Shown: positions 1-8,989 of the stretch, one piece after another
Layout of the letters: every line of letters starts with the position of its first letter
Numbering within the stretch: the first letter of the stretch is position 1
Assembly: GCA_036677375.1 (NCBI GenBank)
Contig: JAVBWO010000002.1
Coordinates: 91,549 to 155,548, forward strand
DNA: 64,000 bases
Source: JAVBWO01 sp036677375
Lineage (GTDB): Bacteria; Bacillota; Dehalobacteriia; UBA4068; UBA4997
Direction of reading: 5' to 3'
Position numbers and translations under genes: made by a program
The notes under the pieces: generated by a model
The model's input: only the letters and a program-made list of their open reading frames with translations
What the model was told of the DNA's origin: nothing
The model's database searches: none

Positions 1-1
1 A

Positions 2-679
2 AAAGATCAGGTGATGGTCACCGGAGATATCGGCTGCACCATTTTAGGCATGAACCCTCCCTTCCATACCTTATGGACGGAAGTATCCATGGGGGCCAGC
101 ATTCCCGTGGCTACAGGATACTGTTATGCCGGTGTTAAAACACCTGTAATTGCTACCATAGGCGATTCCACTTTCTTCCATGCCGGTATCCCGGGGCTGA
201 TCAACGCCATTCAGCAGAATGTGAATCTAACGGTAATGATCTTAGACAACGGTTGGACCGCTATGACCGGTATGCAGGTCAATCCCGGAACCGCTTGTGA
301 CTTCCAGAAGCCTGGCCAAAACCGTATCGATATTGTGCAGGTCGTGAAAGGTTTGGGGGTAGAACATCTTTATGTGGTGGACCCGTATGATTTGAAAGCG
401 ACCACCCAGGCAGTGGAAGAGGCCATGGACCTGTCCGGCGTGAAAGTCATTGTCTGCCGCCGGGAGTGCGCTATCGAAGCCGGCCGCCGTAAGGTGTCCT
501 ACGGCAAAATCAGAGTGATGGAAGCAAACTGCAACCAATGCAAGCTCTGTATCACTACCACAGGCTGCGCGGCCATTACTTTAGGGGAAAAATCCATTGA
601 AATCGATCCCGCCCAATGCAATGGCTGCGGTATCTGCGTCCAGGTTTGTAACCGTGGCGCCATTGAAAAGGAGGGCTAA
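2..679 (+). CDS. iorA: Indolepyruvate:ferredoxin oxidoreductase alpha subunit, C-terminal part
   Basis: The reading frame is open from the window edge, so the N-terminal two thirds are missing. The visible 225 or so residues hold the thiamine-diphosphate domain core (VTGDIGCTILGMNPPF, then IGDSTFFHAGIPGL and ILDNGWTAMTGMQ) and a C-terminal ferredoxin-like domain with a CxxCxxC group (CNQCKLC) and CNGCGICVQVC, the layout of IorA-type 2-oxoacid oxidoreductases. The family decarboxylates arylpyruvates or related 2-oxoacids to acyl-CoA while reducing ferredoxin. The gene ends 3 bp before iorB, whose ribosome binding site AGGAGGG lies inside the last codons, so the two are co-translated. A complete second copy lies at 29346-31301. 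The actual 2-oxoacid used cannot be read from the sequence. Confidence 0.93.
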   Translation, partial: KDQVMVTGDIGCTILGMNPPFHTLWTEVSMGASIPVATGYCYAGVKTPVIATIGDSTFFHAGIPGLINAIQQNVNLTVMILDNGWTAMTGMQVNPGTACDFQKPGQNRIDIVQVVKGLGVEHLYVVDPYDLKATTQAVEEAMDLSGVKVIVCRRECAIEAGRRKVSYGKIRVMEANCNQCKLCITTTGCAAITLGEKSIEIDPAQCNGCGICVQVCNRGAIEKEG

Positions 680-682
680 GAC

Positions 683-1300
683 ATGACCGATACTTATGAT
701 ATCTTTATTGCGGGCGTGGGCGGTCAAGGCATCCTGACCATTGCCGAATTGATGCTGGAAGCAGCTATGGAGCAAGATATCCCCGCTAATTTCTATCCTA
801 CGAAAGGCATGGCGCAGAGGGGCGGTTTTGTCAAAGCGCAACTACGTTTAGGCCGTGACAATGTGGGTCCCAGTATGCCGGAAAAAAGCGCCGACCTGAT
901 TATTGCCATGGAACAGTCGGAGGCTCTGAAAGCCATCCGTTACGGAAAGCCGGGCGCCGATTTCCTGCTTTATGCTTCCGTTTGGGCGCCTACCGAGGTC
1001 ATGCTGGGTCGTGCCCCTTATCCGGAGCTCTGCCAGGTGGAAGGGGAAATCACCAAAGCGGGCTTGCAATGCAAGACTCTTTTGCCCTCCGGTTTGCCGC
1101 GATTCAATGGCAAACCGGTACGGGAGAACATATATGTTTTGGGCGCTGCCATGAAGTATCTGGCGGCGGCAGGCATCATGACGGTGGAAGATATGGTGGA
1201 CGCTATCGCCAATCGCTGGCCCAAGGCGGTGGAGGCCAATATGGCGGCCTTTGAAGAAGGCCTGATGGCAGCAGCGGCGCACTCCTGCAGCTGCAAATAG
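683..1300 (+). CDS. iorB: Indolepyruvate:ferredoxin oxidoreductase beta subunit
   Basis: A 205-residue protein of the pyruvate ferredoxin/flavodoxin oxidoreductase gamma-domain family, the small partner of IorA. It starts with the glycine loop GVGGQGILTIAE and carries TKGMAQRGGFVKAQ near residue 40, both typical of IorB. The ATG follows AGGAGGG by 7 bases. It is placed between iorA and an ADP-forming acyl-CoA synthetase with short gaps (3 and 21 bp), so its acyl-CoA product is probably passed to that enzyme for ATP synthesis. A paralogue of the same order is at 31304-31936. The family is certain; substrate specificity is inferred only from the family. Confidence 0.93.
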   Translation: MTDTYDIFIAGVGGQGILTIAELMLEAAMEQDIPANFYPTKGMAQRGGFVKAQLRLGRDNVGPSMPEKSADLIIAMEQSEALKAIRYGKPGADFLLYASVWAPTEVMLGRAPYPELCQVEGEITKAGLQCKTLLPSGLPRFNGKPVRENIYVLGAAMKYLAAAGIMTVEDMVDAIANRWPKAVEANMAAFEEGLMAAAAHSCSCK

Positions 1301-1321
1301 AGACGGGAAGGAATTTGTATC

Positions 1322-3346
1322 ATGAATTTTCAGGCGTTATTTTCCCCGCGGGGCGTTGCGGTATTCGGCTCCGTGGCTCCGGGAAAGCTGGGAAATGTGT
1401 TATTAAACCGTTTAGTGGAAGGCGGTACGGAGAAAGTCTTCGCCGTGAATCCTAAGGCACAGGGCATAGGCGACATTCCAGGTTTTACTTCCGCCCAAGA
1501 GATCGAAGAACCTGTTGATTTGGGAGTCATCGTATCTCCCGCCGCTACTGTTTGCGGCGTGATGGAGGATTGCGGCAAGGCAGGGATTAAAGCGGTCATT
1601 ATCATTACTTCCGGCTTCGCCGAAACCGGCAACCTGACAGGCGAGGCGCAGATCAAAGAGATTGCCGACCGCTACGGCATCGGTTTTATCGGGCCCAACT
1701 GTGCCGGACTTCTGAACATGCACCACGGCCTATTGGCGACCTTGGAAGCAGCGCCCCCCAAGGGCAAGATCGCGCTGATCTCTCAAAGCGGCTCCATCGG
1801 CGGCATCATGATGTCCTGCGCCGCAGACGAGGGCTTGGGAATCTCCAAATTTGTCAGCTACGGCAATGCCAACGGCCTAAACGAAATGGATTTTCTGCAA
1901 TTTCTACAGGATGACCCGGAAACGGATGTCATCGCCTTGTATTTAGAGAATATCAAAAACGGCAGAGACTTTATGGAAGTGCTGCGGCAGACCACTAAGA
2001 AAAAGCCGGTGGTCATCGTGAAATCCGGCCGTACCGCCAGCGGACAGCGGGCAACCCTTTCCCATACCGGTTCTATGGCCGGTGCTGACGGCGTTTATGA
2101 CGCTGCTTTAAAGGAATGCGGCGCCATCCGTGCTTCCGATATTGAAGAGCTTCTGGATATCTGCAAAGGCTTTGCCATGCTGCCGCCTATGGAAGGCAAT
2201 CAGCTTTTGGTTTTGACCAATTCCGGCGGCCCGGCCATCATGAGCGTGGATGCCGGGGAAGAACGGGGCCTTGAGATCGGAGAACCGGCGGAACAGGTTA
2301 AAGACGCTTTGCGGCAGTTCTTAAAACCTCACGCCAGTCTAAAGAACCCCTTGGATCTGACGGTGGAAGGCACGCCGGAGGAATACTATAAAACGACGGT
2401 GACGGCGCTTCAGGATTATGATGCGGCCTTGGTGATTTATGTAGGGACGCCTTACCTCGTTTCCATGCCTTATGCGGAAAACATCGTAAAGGCCGCCAAG
2501 GCAAGCGGTAAGCCGGTCTTGAGCATGTTTGCCGTGGGAGTTGACCTTGAAGAAAGCAAAGAGTTTTTGCAGCAAAGCGGCGTACCCATTTACCGTACCG
2601 GGGAACGGGCTGTCCGCGCTTTGCAAGGCTTATGGCAATACCGGCAGTATCTGAACCGCCGGGAAACGCCTGTGGCGGAGCAAGCTCCGGCCGGTCGTTT
2701 GGAAATGCCTGTGGTGCCGGAACCGATGGCTATGACGCTTCTACACGATCACGGAATTTCCATTCCGGAAATGGCTATGACACATAAAGCTGGTGAAGTG
2801 GCTGCCCTTTGCCGTAAGATTGGCTATCCGGTGGTGATAAAAGTGGTTTCACCGGATATCATCCATAAATCTGATTGCGGCGGTGTCCGCTTAAATATTC
2901 AAAATGATCAGGAAGCACTGGCTGCCTTTACGCAGATGGAGCAAATCTGTCAAGGGAAACGCTTTGGCGGCGTGGTTATCTATCCCATGCTGGAAAAGGG
3001 TGTGGAGGTGCTTTTGGGCTTGACCCGGGACGTTCAGTTCGGACCGGTGGTGGTTTGCGGCCTGGGAGGCATTTACAGTGAGGTGCTGAAAGACATTGCC
3101 CTTAGGGTGGCTCCGGTGGGGAAGGAAACTGCTTTAGAAATGGTAAAAAGTCTACGCTGCTATCCTATTCTGACCGGGAGCCGCGGCAAGGAGCCCTTGG
3201 ATGTAGCCGCGCTGGCGGAAGCCATCGCTAATTTCTCACAGTTGCCTTTTTTATACCCGGATCTTAAGGAGGCCGATTTAAATCCTGTCATGGTATATCC
3301 GGAAGGAGTCGTCACTGCCGATGTCCGGCTCCTGGGTGGGAAATAA
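1322..3346 (+). CDS. Acyl-CoA synthetase (ADP-forming), fused alpha-beta
   Basis: A 674-residue single-chain NDP-forming acyl-CoA synthetase that would turn acyl-CoA, ADP and phosphate into the free acid, CoA and ATP. The N-terminal part is the CoA-binding Rossmann domain (from about residue 5), followed by ligase-CoA domains with the phosphohistidine segment LSHTGSMAGADG near residue 247. The ATP-grasp beta part begins near residue 465 and includes HKSDCGGV near residue 515 and GLGGIYSEVLKD. It is 21 bp behind iorB, a coupling seen in peptide- and amino-acid-fermenting anaerobes. A strong terminator follows directly. The other synthetase in this window, at 27814 and 31961, is split into two genes, so the two modules are not a recent duplication. 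Acid specificity (acetate, aryl acetate, branched chain) is unknown. Confidence 0.93.
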   Translation: MNFQALFSPRGVAVFGSVAPGKLGNVLLNRLVEGGTEKVFAVNPKAQGIGDIPGFTSAQEIEEPVDLGVIVSPAATVCGVMEDCGKAGIKAVIIITSGFAETGNLTGEAQIKEIADRYGIGFIGPNCAGLLNMHHGLLATLEAAPPKGKIALISQSGSIGGIMMSCAADEGLGISKFVSYGNANGLNEMDFLQFLQDDPETDVIALYLENIKNGRDFMEVLRQTTKKKPVVIVKSGRTASGQRATLSHTGSMAGADGVYDAALKECGAIRASDIEELLDICKGFAMLPPMEGNQLLVLTNSGGPAIMSVDAGEERGLEIGEPAEQVKDALRQFLKPHASLKNPLDLTVEGTPEEYYKTTVTALQDYDAALVIYVGTPYLVSMPYAENIVKAAKASGKPVLSMFAVGVDLEESKEFLQQSGVPIYRTGERAVRALQGLWQYRQYLNRRETPVAEQAPAGRLEMPVVPEPMAMTLLHDHGISIPEMAMTHKAGEVAALCRKIGYPVVIKVVSPDIIHKSDCGGVRLNIQNDQEALAAFTQMEQICQGKRFGGVVIYPMLEKGVEVLLGLTRDVQFGPVVVCGLGGIYSEVLKDIALRVAPVGKETALEMVKSLRCYPILTGSRGKEPLDVAALAEAIANFSQLPFLYPDLKEADLNPVMVYPEGVVTADVRLLGGK

Positions 3347-3361
3347 ACGGATTCTGTAAAC

Positions 3362-3399
3362 AAAAACCCGGGGATACAGGTGGTATCCCCGGGTTTTTT
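3362..3399 (+). terminator. Intrinsic terminator after iorAB-ACS
   Basis: A perfect 15-bp inverted repeat (AAAACCCGGGGATAC with GTATCCCCGGGTTTT, loop of 5) runs directly into a T run. It sits 16 bp after the acyl-CoA synthetase stop codon and separates that operon from the hydroxyacid dehydrogenase. Confidence 0.93.
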
Positions 3400-3439
3400 G
3401 GTGTAAAATAAAAGAATGGATGCGTAAGGAGGCGATGAC

Positions 3440-4396
3440 ATGAAAATCGTCGTTTTAGACGGTTATACGGAAAATCCCGGCGATCTGTCCTGGGAACAGT
3501 TTGAGTGCCTGGGAGATCTGACGGTCTATGATTATACCCCGGGAGAGCTTACTTTGGAACGGTCTCTTGAAGCGGAAGCTCTGATTACCAATAAAACGGT
3601 GCTTCCGGCACAGATCATTGATGCTTTGCCGAAGTTAAAATATATCGGCCTTTTGTCTACGGGCTACGATGTGGTGGATATTGCCACCGCTCAAAAGCGC
3701 GGTATTCCGGTATCAAATATCCCCACATACGGCACGGACAGCGTCGCTCAAATGGTTTTCTCTTTGCTCCTGGAGGTGACAAACCAAGTACGGGTGCATC
3801 ATGCGAGCGTCATGGCGGGGGAATGGAGCGAAAGCAGAGATTTTTCCTACTGGAAAACTTCTTTGGTGGAGCTGTCGGGGAAGACCATGGGATTTATCGG
3901 CTTCGGCAAGATCGGACAGCAGGCGGCGGATATCGCGGCAGCCTTTCATATGAATGTACTGGCTTATGATTTGTATCAGACGCCTCAGAACCGCTGTCAT
4001 TTCCGCTATGCTTCCTTGGACGAGGTTTTAGCTCAGTCGGATTTTATCAGCCTGAACTGTGCGCTGACGCCGGAAAACAAAGGATTCATCAATAAAAACA
4101 ACATTGCCAAGATGAAAAAAACGGCAGTGCTCATCAATACTTCCAGAGGGCCTCTGGTTAACGAAGCGGATCTGGCTGAGGCGCTCAACAACGGGCAAAT
4201 CGCCGGAGCGGCCCTGGACGTTTTGGCTGTGGAGCCGCCTAAAAAGGATAATCCGCTTTTGTCCGCCAAGAATATTATCATAACGCCTCATATTGCCTGG
4301 GCGACTTTTGAGGCCAGAAAACGGCTGATGGATATCGCGGCTCAGAATCTGGCAGGCTTTTTAAAGAGTGAACCGATCAATGTAGTGAACCGGTAG
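3440..4396 (+). CDS. D-2-hydroxyacid dehydrogenase (glycerate/hydroxypyruvate type)
   Basis: A 318-residue NAD(P)-dependent D-isomer 2-hydroxyacid dehydrogenase. The Rossmann motif GFGKIGQQAADIAA is near residue 153. The catalytic Arg is in NTSRGPLV (about 233), the Glu in AVEPP (about 265) and the His in ITPHIAWAT (about 284), so the active site is complete. The PHIAWAT-EAR ending is the form usual in hydroxypyruvate/glyoxylate reductases rather than in PdxB or SerA, and no C-terminal ACT domain is present. ATG follows GGAGG by 7 bases. The next gene is a glycerate kinase, which suggests hydroxypyruvate or glyoxylate-derived C3 units going to glycerate and then phosphoglycerate. That pathway link is inference from adjacency. 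Confidence 0.88.
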   Translation: MKIVVLDGYTENPGDLSWEQFECLGDLTVYDYTPGELTLERSLEAEALITNKTVLPAQIIDALPKLKYIGLLSTGYDVVDIATAQKRGIPVSNIPTYGTDSVAQMVFSLLLEVTNQVRVHHASVMAGEWSESRDFSYWKTSLVELSGKTMGFIGFGKIGQQAADIAAAFHMNVLAYDLYQTPQNRCHFRYASLDEVLAQSDFISLNCALTPENKGFINKNNIAKMKKTAVLINTSRGPLVNEADLAEALNNGQIAGAALDVLAVEPPKKDNPLLSAKNIIITPHIAWATFEARKRLMDIAAQNLAGFLKSEPINVVNR

Positions 4397-4420
4397 TCTG
4401 ATTTTGCGGTAAGCATTGCA

Positions 4421-4454
4421 TCATCTGATGATTCTGGGTCAGGCCATCAGATGA
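4421..4454 (+). terminator. Hairpin between dehydrogenase and glycerate kinase
   Basis: Inverted repeat TCATCTGATG with CATCAGATGA around a 14-base loop, followed by a short run of A rather than T. It may be a weak terminator, a processing stem or an operator. Confidence 0.4.
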
Positions 4455-4515
4455 AAAATACTAGATAGCGGCGGTTCGGCTCATAGAATAACGCCCAATG
4501 GCGGGAGGAATTTTA

Positions 4516-5658
4516 ATGGATCTAAAAAAAGTGATTCTAATGCCGGATTCTTTTAAAGGCACCATGAGCTCCCAGACGATTTGCGGTATTATGAAAGAAG
4601 CTGTGCAGAAATTCTATCCCCAGGCGGTCATATGCAGCATTCCCGTTGCCGACGGCGGCGAAGGAACGGTAGATTGCTTTTTGGAGGCGCTGGCAGGGGA
4701 AAAGATCTTTTTGCCGGTAGCCGGGCCTTTTTTTCAAGAGGTGCAAGGCTTCTATGGTTTCATTAATCAAGACAAAACTGCCGTGATTGAAATGGCCGCC
4801 GCCGCCGGATTGCCGCTGGCTTCCGCCACAGGAATCCCGAATCCCTGCCTGACTACCACCTATGGCGTGGGGCAGTTGATTGCTGCCGCGGTGGAGCGGG
4901 GTGTGGAGCACATCGTACTGGGTCTGGGCGGCAGTGCCACCAATGATGGCGGCACCGGTATGGCCGCCGCTTTGGGCGTCGATTTTTATAATGAAAAGGG
5001 CGAAAGATTTGTACCGACAGGCGGTACGCTAAAAGAGATCTGCCGCGTTGATGTTCAAAACCGGCTGCCCGGTTTGGACAGAGTCACCATCTCCGCTATG
5101 TGCGATATCGACAATCCCATGTATGGAGAAAAAGGCGCCGCTTATGTTTTTGGGCCGCAAAAGGGCGCGGATGAAGCCATGGTGGCCCTTTTGGATGAGA
5201 ATTTGTGTCACCTGTCGGAGCGCATGAAAGATGATCTGGGTCAGGATGTAGCGATGCTGGCAGGCGCCGGCGCCGCCGGTGCTATGGGCGCGGGAGCGGT
5301 AGCCTTTTTGGGCGCGCAACTGAAATGCGGCATTGACGCGGTGTTGGATACGGTAAAATTTGAAGAGATGGCGAAAGATGCCGATCTGATCTTTACCGGA
5401 GAAGGCCGCTTTGACCAGCAAAGCCTGCGGGGCAAGGTAGCGGTGGGTATCGGCCGCCGTGGTCAAAAGCTCGGTGTGCCGGTAGTGGCTGTGGTGGGAG
5501 ATATTGCTCCCGAGATCGAGGAAGCTTACGATGTGGGGATTTCTGCTGTTTTCAGCATCAACCGGGTGGCGGTTCCCGTGGCAGAGGCGCGTCTGCGCTG
5601 TCATGAGGATATGCGGCTGACCATGGAAAATATCATGCGGTTTTGGCAGTTGAAATGA
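4516..5658 (+). CDS. Glycerate kinase (GarK/GlxK family)
   Basis: A 380-residue type II glycerate kinase, which phosphorylates D-glycerate to 2- or 3-phosphoglycerate. Family landmarks are MPDSFKGTMSS at the N-terminus, GLGGSATNDGGTGMAAALG near residue 136 and FTGEGRFDQQSLRGK near residue 293. The chosen ATG at 4516 lies 8 bases after GGAGG; an in-frame ATG 18 bases upstream would overlap that ribosome binding site. It lies between a hydroxypyruvate-reductase-like gene and a ketopantoate-reductase-like gene. Glycerate kinases of this type are often found with glyoxylate and tartronate-semialdehyde routes of purine and allantoin breakdown, which agrees with the hydantoin genes further right, but no glyoxylate carboligase is in this window. 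Confidence 0.92.
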   Translation: MDLKKVILMPDSFKGTMSSQTICGIMKEAVQKFYPQAVICSIPVADGGEGTVDCFLEALAGEKIFLPVAGPFFQEVQGFYGFINQDKTAVIEMAAAAGLPLASATGIPNPCLTTTYGVGQLIAAAVERGVEHIVLGLGGSATNDGGTGMAAALGVDFYNEKGERFVPTGGTLKEICRVDVQNRLPGLDRVTISAMCDIDNPMYGEKGAAYVFGPQKGADEAMVALLDENLCHLSERMKDDLGQDVAMLAGAGAAGAMGAGAVAFLGAQLKCGIDAVLDTVKFEEMAKDADLIFTGEGRFDQQSLRGKVAVGIGRRGQKLGVPVVAVVGDIAPEIEEAYDVGISAVFSINRVAVPVAEARLRCHEDMRLTMENIMRFWQLK

Positions 5659-5678
5659 TCTTAGGAGAAAAAGACGAC

Positions 5679-6599
5679 ATGCAAAAAATAAGACGAGTTG
5701 CTTTGATCGGGCTGGGGGCCATGGGTGCAACCTATGGCAAATTCCTCCATGACTATTTGGGACGGGAAGGATTTTCCGTCATCATGGATGAAGCAAGAAA
5801 AGAGAAATATTACCGTGAGGGACTAACTGTAAACGGAGTGTCCACGGATTTTCGTTGTGCGGAGGCTGAGGAAACCGGCCTATGCGATTTGGTTTTGGTC
5901 ACAGTGAAATACGCTCAGTTGTCTCAGGCCGCGGCGGCCATTGCTCCCTGTGTGGGGGAGGATACTTTGATTTTATCGCTTTTAAACGGCATCAGCACCG
6001 AACGTCTTTTACAAGTGCTCTACGGAGAAAAAAGAGTGCCTTATGCCGTTACCATTGCCAATGACCTGCAACGCCGGGGCAATGTTGTGACTTATCAAAA
6101 TACCGGCAGGGTGGCTTTTGGCTATCAAGGCCGGGTTACGGAAAAACTCTTGGCCATCCAAGAGCTTTTTAGGTCATCGGGAATTCCCTGTGAGGCTACG
6201 GCGGATATCCGGCGCTTGCAATGGATGAAATTCCTCATTAATGTCAATCTAAACCAAATCGGCGCGGTTCTTGCCGCAACCTATGGCGATTTTCAGCAAA
6301 ATTTCCATTTACAGAAGCTTTTGGATTTGGTGGGCCATGAGGTGATCAGCCTTGCCAATGCCTGCGGCGTGGATCTGAACGAGACGGATTTTCAGGAGTT
6401 TTTGAGGATATTGAATCATCTGGACAGCGAGGGCGGCACTTCCATGTATCAGGATATGCAGGCGGGGCGCTTGACAGAGGTGGATATTTTCGCAGGGGAA
6501 ATCATGCGCCTGGGTGCGGAGAAAGGTATGGCCATTCCCTATAATACAATGCTCTATCATATGGTCAGGGCTTTAGAGATCAAAAAACAGGCGCTGTAG
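5679..6599 (+). CDS. Ketopantoate reductase family protein
   Basis: A 306-residue NADPH-dependent 2-dehydropantoate 2-reductase-type protein. The N-terminal Rossmann motif GLGAMGATYG is at about residues 9-18. The C-terminal helical domain contains LQWMKFLINVNLNQIG with the conserved Lys and Asn of the family. The start at 5679 follows AGGAG by 12 bases; an earlier in-frame ATG at 5643 lacks a good site and overlaps the glycerate kinase by 16 bp. It may be true PanE, but its position in a catabolic operon between glycerate kinase and a racemase suggests reduction of another 2-keto acid. No panB, panC or panD is nearby. Confidence 0.85.
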   Translation: MQKIRRVALIGLGAMGATYGKFLHDYLGREGFSVIMDEARKEKYYREGLTVNGVSTDFRCAEAEETGLCDLVLVTVKYAQLSQAAAAIAPCVGEDTLILSLLNGISTERLLQVLYGEKRVPYAVTIANDLQRRGNVVTYQNTGRVAFGYQGRVTEKLLAIQELFRSSGIPCEATADIRRLQWMKFLINVNLNQIGAVLAATYGDFQQNFHLQKLLDLVGHEVISLANACGVDLNETDFQEFLRILNHLDSEGGTSMYQDMQAGRLTEVDIFAGEIMRLGAEKGMAIPYNTMLYHMVRALEIKKQAL

Positions 6600-6782
6600 G
6601 AACATAAGAAGCGATTTGTCTATATTGAATAATTTTTTTCACTATAATAGTTGATTTTGGTCTTTACCAAAGGAACAAGCCATGATAAGATGAAATAAGA
6701 TGAGTAGGAATTTTTAGTTTTGAAACCTTGAGATGCCACAATGATTGAGAAACCCAAGAGAATTGACGAGGAGGCAATCCGC

Positions 6783-7553
6783 ATGACAAAAAGAATACTC
6801 TACATCCATCCCATCCATACGCCCGAGCTTTTGCCGGAAATGAAAGAATATCTGGCCAAGCATAAAGGTGCGGATACGGAAGTTGACGTCATCGGCCTCG
6901 ACAGGGGCCCGCAGCATCTGGAATATCATTATTATGAACTTTTGGCTGCCTTGGATTTGATGAATATCGTCAAACAGGCGGAAAAAGATGGTTATGACGC
7001 TGCCATCATTGGCTGTTTCTATGATCCTTTTGTGCGGGAAGCCAAAGAGATCTGCACCCGTATGGTGGTGACCGGCCTGGCGGAAGCATCTATGCAGCTG
7101 GCTTCCCATTTGGGAGAAAACTTCTCCATCATCAGCGGACGGCAAAAATGCACACCTACTTTCCGCGCCAATGCCCACCGTTATGGATATGCCGCTGAAT
7201 TGGCTTCTTTCCGTCATTTGGGTCTGGGCGTTGCCGATTTGCAGGCAGATTCTTGTTTGACAGCGGAAAGGATGGAGAGCGCCATTGCCCAAGCGGTAAA
7301 AGAAGATCAAGCGGAAGTCATTGTCTTGGGTTGCAGCATGATGTTCGGCTTTTATGAAAAAATGCAGCAGAAATACGGTGTTCCGGTCATTGATCCCATG
7401 CTGGCCGGCTTCAAGCATGCGGAATATCTGGTGGAAATGCGCAATCAATTCGGCTGGTATACCAGTAAAGCCGGAGAATATGAAACGCCCCCCGCAGAAG
7501 AGATCAAAGCCTGGGGCTTAGAGGAAACCTATAACCTGCCGAAGGTTTGGTAG
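6783..7553 (+). CDS. Asp/Glu/hydantoin racemase superfamily protein
   Basis: A 256-residue protein of the aspartate/glutamate/hydantoin racemase superfamily. The two catalytic Cys positions are visible: IIGCFYDPF near residue 77 and VLGCSMMFGF near residue 184. The second half matches the hydantoin/allantoin racemase pattern, with the GCSMMFGFYEKMQQKYGVPVIDP context. The ATG at 6783 is preceded by GAGGAGG; an ATG 42 bases upstream has no site. Hydantoin or allantoin racemase would supply the correct enantiomer to the hydantoinase encoded at 17323-21158. A general amino-acid or arylmalonate racemase cannot be excluded. Confidence 0.82.
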   Translation: MTKRILYIHPIHTPELLPEMKEYLAKHKGADTEVDVIGLDRGPQHLEYHYYELLAALDLMNIVKQAEKDGYDAAIIGCFYDPFVREAKEICTRMVVTGLAEASMQLASHLGENFSIISGRQKCTPTFRANAHRYGYAAELASFRHLGLGVADLQADSCLTAERMESAIAQAVKEDQAEVIVLGCSMMFGFYEKMQQKYGVPVIDPMLAGFKHAEYLVEMRNQFGWYTSKAGEYETPPAEEIKAWGLEETYNLPKVW

Positions 7554-7576
7554 TAATTGATGAATCTAATAATGAT

Positions 7577-7610
7577 AAAGCCTGCTATATCTTACATAGC
7601 AGGCTTTTTT
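7577..7610 (+). terminator. Intrinsic terminator after the racemase gene
   Basis: GCCTGCTAT pairs with ATAGCAGGC and is followed by six T. It ends the left plus-strand operon. Confidence 0.92.
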
Positions 7611-7877
7611 GTGATTTTATGCAGTTGAGAAGCAGAGCTTGCGAAAATCAAGCCGCTACCGCTAAAAAACGGTGCCTTTTGGTAAATCGGTGTGAGGCCG
7701 GTCGCTCATTCCGTTAATTGTATACGGATCGTTTAGGATCATTTAAGGATGGTTTACACAGCTTTCATTCCTACAACAGAAAAATTTGATTTCTTGCGGT
7801 TTTCGTTTCTGATCGAATGGTTTCAGAACATCTGGGAAAAAGTGAAGAAAATTGTATTCCATAGAGAAAACGGGAAA
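7611..7877. other. Intergenic region between convergent operons
   Basis: No gene is visible. A stretch at about 7650-7725 (ACGGTGCC, then AAATCGGTGTGAGGCCGG) recalls the core of a cobalamin riboswitch on the plus strand, but the highly conserved later part is missing and no plus-strand gene follows. It is at most a relic. A short open frame at 7749-8003 mostly overlaps ispA on the other strand and has no family resemblance. Confidence 0.35.
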
Positions 7878-8765
7878 TTAAAATTTCCGGTTCAACAGAT
7901 AATCGGTGATGGCGATGAGCATATCTCCTTTTTCCCCCAGACATGCCAAAGCAGCAACGGCTTCTTGGGTGGCCAGGGCCGCCTGATTTTTGGCTTCCGT
8001 TAAACCAAGAAGGGAAGCGTAGGTGGTTTTGGCGTTTTTGAAGTCGCTGCCTAAGGGTTTGCCGAGTTTTTTTTCATCCCCCATAACATCCAGGATATCG
8101 TCGACAATCTGGAAAGCCAGACCGAACTTTTCTGCGAAAGCGGTAAAAGCGGCCAACTGCTCCGATGAGGCATTGCCCAAAATAGCGGCGCTCCGGATGG
8201 CGCCGCGGAAAAGGGCGCCGGTTTTATATTGATTGATGAAAGCCAGTTCACCTAAAGTCAAATCTTTGCCGTTCCGTGCTACATCCATGACCTGCCCGGT
8301 GATCATGCCCTTTAAGCCCGTCGCTAAAGATACCTCTGAAATCGCGTCAAGAAGGGCTGCATCGTTTACTTTCCCCTTCTGTGCCGCCATAATGGCAAAA
8401 GCGTGGGTCAATAAGGCGTCTCCCGCCAAGATGGCTTGATTTTCACCGAAAACTTTATGGCAAGTTGGTTTGCCCCGGCGATAATCATCATTATCCATGG
8501 CCGGCAAATCATCATGAATTAAAGAAAAGGTGTGAATCATTTCTAAAGCGCAGGCAAAGGGCAAAAGCGGTAATGGATCGCGGCTCATGGATTCCAAGGT
8601 CACGATAAACAGGATAGGACGCAAGCGTTTTCCACCTGCGGTCAAGGTGTAATGCATGGCGTCGGCAAGGATTTGAGATTCCTGGGGCAACTGGGGCAGC
8701 AAATCGTTTAAGGTGCTGTTAATCACGGTGGCATTTTCCCGCAGGTAGCTTCCAATATCAGTCAT
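7878..8765 (-). CDS. ispA: Polyprenyl synthetase (farnesyl/geranylgeranyl diphosphate synthase)
   Basis: A 295-residue trans-isoprenyl diphosphate synthase that condenses isopentenyl diphosphate with allylic diphosphates. The first Asp-rich motif HDDLPAMDNDD is near residue 82 and the second, FQIVDDILDVMGD, near residue 222; GGKRLRP and the length are those of short-chain IspA enzymes. The start MTDIGSYL overlaps the end of xseB by 8 bp, so the gene is translationally coupled. The order xseA-xseB-ispA is the standard arrangement in Bacillota, where dxs often follows; here the operon stops after ispA and the next gene is convergent. Confidence 0.95.
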   Translation of the reverse strand: MTDIGSYLRENATVINSTLNDLLPQLPQESQILADAMHYTLTAGGKRLRPILFIVTLESMSRDPLPLLPFACALEMIHTFSLIHDDLPAMDNDDYRRGKPTCHKVFGENQAILAGDALLTHAFAIMAAQKGKVNDAALLDAISEVSLATGLKGMITGQVMDVARNGKDLTLGELAFINQYKTGALFRGAIRSAAILGNASSEQLAAFTAFAEKFGLAFQIVDDILDVMGDEKKLGKPLGSDFKNAKTTYASLLGLTEAKNQAALATQEAVAALACLGEKGDMLIAITDYLLNRKF

Positions 8766-8976
8766 TTCCCGGTTCCTCCAGGTCTGTAGATAATTTTTCC
8801 ATTTGTTTCTCGGCGGCGGCAAGGCGGTTTTTACAATCTTTAAGCAAAAGTATGCCTTGGGCATATTGCTCTAACATTTCCTCCAGGGAAAGGTCTCCTT
8901 CCTCCATTTTTTGCACGATGTCTTCCAGCTCTTCCATGGCTTGGGCAAAGGTTTTTTTGCTGTCTTTCTTGGTCAT
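8758..8976 (-). CDS. xseB: Exodeoxyribonuclease VII small subunit
   Basis: A 72-residue XseB with the family signature FAQAMEELEDIVQKMEEGDL followed by LSLEEMLEQYAQG. It is a two-helix acidic protein that assembles around XseA to form exonuclease VII, which degrades single-stranded DNA from both ends. It lies 13 bp behind xseA and overlaps ispA by 8 bp. Length and motif are normal. Confidence 0.95.
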   Translation of the reverse strand: MTKKDSKKTFAQAMEELEDIVQKMEEGDLSLEEMLEQYAQGILLLKDCKNRLAAAEKQMEKLSTDLEEPGND

Positions 8977-8989
8977 GGGACCGCTCCTT

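Noticed and set aside
7650..7725. Cobalamin-riboswitch-like string on the plus strand
   Set aside because: Only part of the core is recognisable, the most conserved segment is missing and no plus-strand gene follows.
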